This document shows, piece by piece, positions 13,071-15,618 of a stretch of 15,618 bases of DNA. Source of the DNA: JBLNBU01 sp050260215 (GTDB taxonomy: Bacteria > Pseudomonadota > Alphaproteobacteria > Rhodospirillales > Magnetospirillaceae). A program made the translations under genes and the position numbers. Within the stretch, counting starts at the first letter, position 1, and every line of letters starts with the position of its first letter. The stretch lies in NCBI GenBank assembly GCA_050260215.1, contig JBLNBU010000007.1, forward strand, positions 1 to 15,618, given 5' to 3'. The notes beneath the pieces are model-generated. The model had not been told where the DNA came from. It worked only from the letters and a program-made list of their open reading frames with translations, and ran no database searches.

Positions 13071-13103
13071 CCGGGCCCGGTCTGGACTGCTACCCCAAGT
13101 GTT

Positions 13104-13253
13104 TCATTTCTTAAGCTTCGGGGTGGTGCCGTGCGTCTTCGGCCGCGTCTTCTTCCCTTTGCGTAGGCCGGTCTTCTTGTGATGAACGACGCCTGGCAGA
13201 TGGCGGTCAAAATAATCGTCGATGAATTTTTCGACTTTTGATTTTTCAGCCAT
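13104..13253 (-). CDS. Small highly basic protein, 49 aa, coupled to the proteasome-like gene
   Basis: The gene encodes 49 residues, with an acidic/amphipathic first part (AEKSKVEKFIDDYFDRHLPG) and a very basic second half (KKTGLRKGKKTRPK, ending PKLKK). There are 12 Lys and 3 Arg against 5 acidic residues. A strong AAGGAGG lies 5-6 nt before the ATG at 13253, and this site is inside the end of the preceding gene; the start overlaps that gene's stop by 8 bp. That arrangement argues for a real, translationally coupled gene. I do not recognise a family. The basic tail suggests binding to nucleic acid or to an acidic partner, and the obvious candidate partner is the preceding product (inference). 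Confidence 0.65.
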   Translation of the reverse strand: MAEKSKVEKFIDDYFDRHLPGVVHHKKTGLRKGKKTRPKTHGTTPKLKK

Positions 13254-14580
13254 GCCGCCCTCCTTGTATTCCTGTAGGTGTTTTGCTGGTCAGTATGTGT
13301 GTTGGTGCATTCCGATCGAGAAAATGAAGGTTCAGTGAGGGATCAAAATAATTGTCCCTCTTGATCCACACCAGTCCATCACCTTTGGTTATTACCGCGA
13401 CACTTATCGGTCCCCCTACGGAAGTGTCGTGATCATGCAATCTATTTTTAATGGACGACAATACTACCATATTCTCCGCCAGTTCGGCAAGGAGTGAGCG
13501 AGGCATGTCCGCTATCGCGGACAATTTCCGACACTCGGCAGATGCCTCTATATCTTCGGCAATCTGGTCATATGCCGACCTCTCGAATAACGGCCTCGTC
13601 TGCTCTGCCTTGGCGCGCTCTTCTACCCTGCGCCCGAATTCCTCTTTGAACTCATCGGCGATGCCGTGCATGAAGGTGCGGACCATCTCGTCTTCGCCGA
13701 ACGCTCTTAGGGCGGCTCTATGTGACGTGGTGATGGATTCCTCGTGCGCAATATGCCGGATGACGTTGCCAAGCATGAAGCCGGTGACGTCGTATCCCCA
13801 TGCGGATGGGAAGATGTCGTCCTTGCCATATCCAACGAAGACGATGCCCGAAGAAATCTCGGTATCGAGTTCGCAGTTGGACGCTGCGATGTTGTCCCCG
13901 TTTCCTCTGGTTATGGACAGGATGACCAATTCCGAAAAGTGATTGGCGTTGTTGGCATCGACTGCCGTCTCGGTCAGTTTGGTGCGGACGATCTGCTGAT
14001 TCTCCGCGTCGAACTGCTTGAGCAAAAGCGCTTCCGTATCTTTGCTGAACCCCTCGGAAAATCGCAGCTTCTTGAGTGCGTTGATCCGTGTCCGCAGGAG
14101 TTTTGAAAGCGCTCTGTTCAGTAGCTGAGAAAAACTATTATCTGCTGTTGCCTTGTCTTCAATTATTTTCTCTACTTGACTGACGCGTTCTGTTCGGAGT
14201 GATGTGTACAGTTCGCCCATGATCTGCTCGACGATCGAAAGGACGTAATTTCTGTAGTGCTCCTCAACTAATGCCTTGCAGTGCTTTCTGCAGAAGGTTG
14301 CAAGAAATGAGAAAAATTCATTTGCATACGTGGACGCAGTCGAGAGAGATTCGCGAATACCGTGATAATCCCGATACGTGCGTATGATGATCTCCCATGG
14401 GATTTCCATGAAAGTGGGGCTGCCGTAGACGAGTATTGCGATATTGTGATGCGCGTGCAGGCGAAACAGCTTGTGGACGCCGTTATAAGTTATCGTCTTA
14501 CCAGAATTCTCTACGGTCAATGCGCTATCCGTTGCAACCGCTACGCCGGTCCTGTTCATTATTACGACTGCAGTTGTCAC
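13246..14580 (-). CDS. Proteasome-like Ntn-hydrolase-fold protein, 444 aa
   Basis: The protein begins (GTG start, GGAG 7 nt upstream) MTTAVVIMNRTGVAVATDSALT, resembling HslV and proteasome beta subunits. After Met removal Thr1 would be the nucleophile, Asp falls at position 17 as in those enzymes, and a Lys in GVHKLF is at about the place of Lys33. Strand-like NIAILVYGSPTFM follows (46-58). A helical insertion (about 75-215), further strands (SGIVFVGYGKDDIF, 244-257), a second helical part and a final strand pair (GGPISVAVITKGDGLVWIK, 389-407) come after. At 444 residues it is about twice the size of HslV or Anbu and has no unfoldase gene beside it. I recall similar uncharacterised bacterial proteins but no named family. 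It lies in AT-rich DNA with its own promoter and a coupled small basic gene. Peptidase activity is unproven. Confidence 0.8.
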   Translation of the reverse strand: MTTAVVIMNRTGVAVATDSALTVENSGKTITYNGVHKLFRLHAHHNIAILVYGSPTFMEIPWEIIIRTYRDYHGIRESLSTASTYANEFFSFLATFCRKHCKALVEEHYRNYVLSIVEQIMGELYTSLRTERVSQVEKIIEDKATADNSFSQLLNRALSKLLRTRINALKKLRFSEGFSKDTEALLLKQFDAENQQIVRTKLTETAVDANNANHFSELVILSITRGNGDNIAASNCELDTEISSGIVFVGYGKDDIFPSAWGYDVTGFMLGNVIRHIAHEESITTSHRAALRAFGEDEMVRTFMHGIADEFKEEFGRRVEERAKAEQTRPLFERSAYDQIAEDIEASAECRKLSAIADMPRSLLAELAENMVVLSSIKNRLHDHDTSVGGPISVAVITKGDGLVWIKRDNYFDPSLNLHFLDRNAPTHILTSKTPTGIQGGRHG

Positions 14581-14610
14581 AGATATGCTCCAGACGCGCG
14601 AGACGGCGAG

Positions 14611-14639
14611 TGTATAGCGCCTCTGCTAAAAAAGAGCAA
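14611..14639 (-). promoter_or_regulatory. Promoter of the proteasome-like gene pair
   Basis: On the minus strand TTGCTC (14639-14634), a 17-bp spacer and TATACA (14616-14611) make a good sigma-70-type promoter. Transcription would start near 14604 and leave a leader of about 24 nt containing the GGAG ribosome site. It lies in the gap after ratA, so the insert carries its own promoter. Confidence 0.55.
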
Positions 14640-14676
14640 CCCACCGATAATAGCATTGCCTGAGCTGGGGTTCCGG

Positions 14677-15138
14677 CTACGTCGCCCGTGCCGCCAGCCG
14701 GCCGTCCGGTCCGTAGAGCTGCCTGGCGCGTTTCTCGAACGCGGCGACCATCAGGCGGACCGCCTCGTTGAACAGGGCGCCGATCAGGCCCTGCAGCAGC
14801 TTCGAGCGGAATTCGAAGTCGACGTAGAAGTCGATCTCGGTGCCGCCGTCGGGGGCGGGCTTGAAGATCCAGTGGTTGTTGAGGTGGCGGAACGGGCCCT
14901 CGGTATAGGTGACGTCGACCCGGTCGGGCCGGCTCAAGGTCACCTTCGAGGTGAAGCGTTCGCGCACCATCTTGAAGCCGATGATCAGGTCGGCGAAGAA
15001 CACCTCGCCCTCGCGCCGGCGGATGCGGGCACCCAGGCACCAGGGCAGGAATTCCGGGTATCGCTCGACGTCGGCGACCAGTTCGAACAGTTGTTCGGGG
15101 GTATAGGGCAGCAGGCGGCGCTCGGCGTGGGTGGGCAT
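14677..15138 (-). CDS. RatA/COQ10-type START-domain protein
   Basis: This 153-residue protein is a single START-like (polyketide cyclase/dehydrase) domain of the RatA/COQ10 family: the N-terminus reads THAERRLLPYTPEQLFELVADVERYPEFLPWC, then FTSKVTLSRPDRVDVTY, EGPFRHLNNHWIF and a C-terminal helix with LIGALFNEAVRLMVAAFEKRA. In mitochondria and alphaproteobacteria COQ10-like proteins bind ubiquinone and support respiration; the E. coli member was described as RatA, a ribosome-association toxin. Here it starts 3 bp after the stop of lipA on the same strand, a pairing common in alphaproteobacteria, which supports a housekeeping role rather than a toxin-antitoxin module. No antitoxin gene lies beside it. 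Confidence 0.9.
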   Translation of the reverse strand: MPTHAERRLLPYTPEQLFELVADVERYPEFLPWCLGARIRRREGEVFFADLIIGFKMVRERFTSKVTLSRPDRVDVTYTEGPFRHLNNHWIFKPAPDGGTEIDFYVDFEFRSKLLQGLIGALFNEAVRLMVAAFEKRARQLYGPDGRLAARAT

Positions 15139-15141
15139 GTC

Positions 15142-15618
15142 TCAGCCTGCCGCCCGGCGGGCGCGCTCGGCGCGCAAGGCCTCGAAGTCGCGGTCGGCGT
15201 GGTGGGACGACCGGGTCAGCGGGCTGGCCGCCACCATCAGGAAGCCCTTGGCGCGCGCCACCGTCTTGAAGTCCTCGAACTCGTCGGGGGTGACGAAGCG
15301 GTCGACGCCCACATGCTTGGGGGTCGGCTGCAGGTACTGGCCGATGGTGATGAAGTCGACCCCGGCCGAGCGCATGTCGTCCATGACCTGCAGCACCTCG
15401 GCGCGCGTCTCGCTTAAGCCCACCATGATGCCCGACTTGGTGAAGATGGCCGGGTCCAGCTCGCGCACCTTCTGCAGCAGGCGCAGGCTCTCGAAATAGC
15501 GGGCGCCGGGACGAATGCCGGGATAGAGCCGCGGCACGGTCTCCAGGTTGTGGTTGAACACGTCGGGGCGGGCGCGGGCCACCGCCTCGACGGCACCGGC
15601 CTTGTCGCGGAAGTCGGG
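15142..15618 (-). CDS. lipA: Lipoyl synthase, C-terminal part (5' end outside window)
   Basis: The last 158 residues of a radical-SAM lipoyl synthase are visible. The match is clear: PDFRDK, VFNHNLETVPRLYPGIRPGARY, FTKSGIMVGLSET, ITIGQYLQPTPKHVGVDRFVTPDEF and LTRSSHHAD at the end. LipA inserts two sulfurs into the octanoyl group on E2 and GcvH proteins, using two 4Fe-4S clusters; the cluster-binding cysteines are in the missing N-terminal part. The gene reads in from the right edge and is followed after 3 bp by the RatA/COQ10-like gene. Lipoate made here would serve pyruvate and 2-oxoglutarate dehydrogenases. Confidence 0.95.
   Translation of the reverse strand, partial: PDFRDKAGAVEAVARARPDVFNHNLETVPRLYPGIRPGARYFESLRLLQKVRELDPAIFTKSGIMVGLSETRAEVLQVMDDMRSAGVDFITIGQYLQPTPKHVGVDRFVTPDEFEDFKTVARAKGFLMVAASPLTRSSHHADRDFEALRAERARRAAG

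Noticed and set aside
13071..13103. Terminator between ftsB and the convergent small gene
   Set aside because: CCGGGCCCGG just after the ftsB stop is self-complementary but has no loop or T-run, so it does not support a terminator call.
14677..15138. RatA-like gene as half of a toxin-antitoxin system
   Set aside because: There is no antitoxin partner and the gene is in an operon with lipA, which fits the COQ10-like housekeeping role better.
1..15618. tRNA, rRNA, insertion sequences or integrase genes
   Set aside because: None were recognised; the low-GC insert at 13.1-14.65 kb has no visible transposase, integrase or flanking repeats.

Overview
The window is GC-rich (roughly two thirds G+C by eye, except around 13.1-14.65 kb) and looks chromosomal. 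The gene families suggest an alphaproteobacterium of the Rhodospirillales, perhaps Magnetospirillum-like: an alphaproteobacterial-type FtsB, a lipA-ratA/coq10 pair, an aromatic-acid uptake and CoA-activation operon, and REP-like palindromes common in that class. The organism is inferred from families only; no search was run.

Layout. (1) 1-2942, minus strand: a cluster for a secreted matrix or amyloid-like product. In transcription order it encodes a 517-residue Gly/Ala/Ser/Asn-rich, cysteine-free exported protein, a 116-residue exported Asn/Thr/Gly-rich protein, a periplasmic C39 (double-glycine type) cysteine peptidase, and a further small exported protein cut by the window edge. Both small proteins carry a double-glycine-leader-like motif after the Sec signal. 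(2) 3160-4647, minus: a 495-residue soluble helical protein of unknown function. (3) 4876-12610, plus: a MarR-type regulator, then a long operon encoding a Tat-exported substrate-binding protein, two LivH/LivM permeases, two LivG/LivF ATPases, a benzoate-CoA-ligase-family enzyme and an alpha/beta hydrolase. Together these would import an aromatic acid, activate it as a CoA thioester and possibly handle an ester or thioester. A promoter and a 30-bp imperfect dyad lie between the regulator and the operon. REP-like palindromes sit at two of the operon's internal gaps. (4) 12611-13070, plus: ftsB, preceded by six GANTC sites (the CcrM methylation sequence) in 91 bp. (5) 13104-14580, minus: a visibly AT-richer two-gene insert encoding a proteasome-like Ntn-hydrolase-fold protein and a strongly basic 49-residue protein whose start overlaps the end of the first gene. 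(6) 14677-15618, minus: ratA/coq10-like START-domain gene and the 3' part of lipA.

The three places most worth follow-up are the C39/double-glycine export cluster, the GANTC-dense ftsB promoter, and the proteasome-like gene pair in the low-GC insert.
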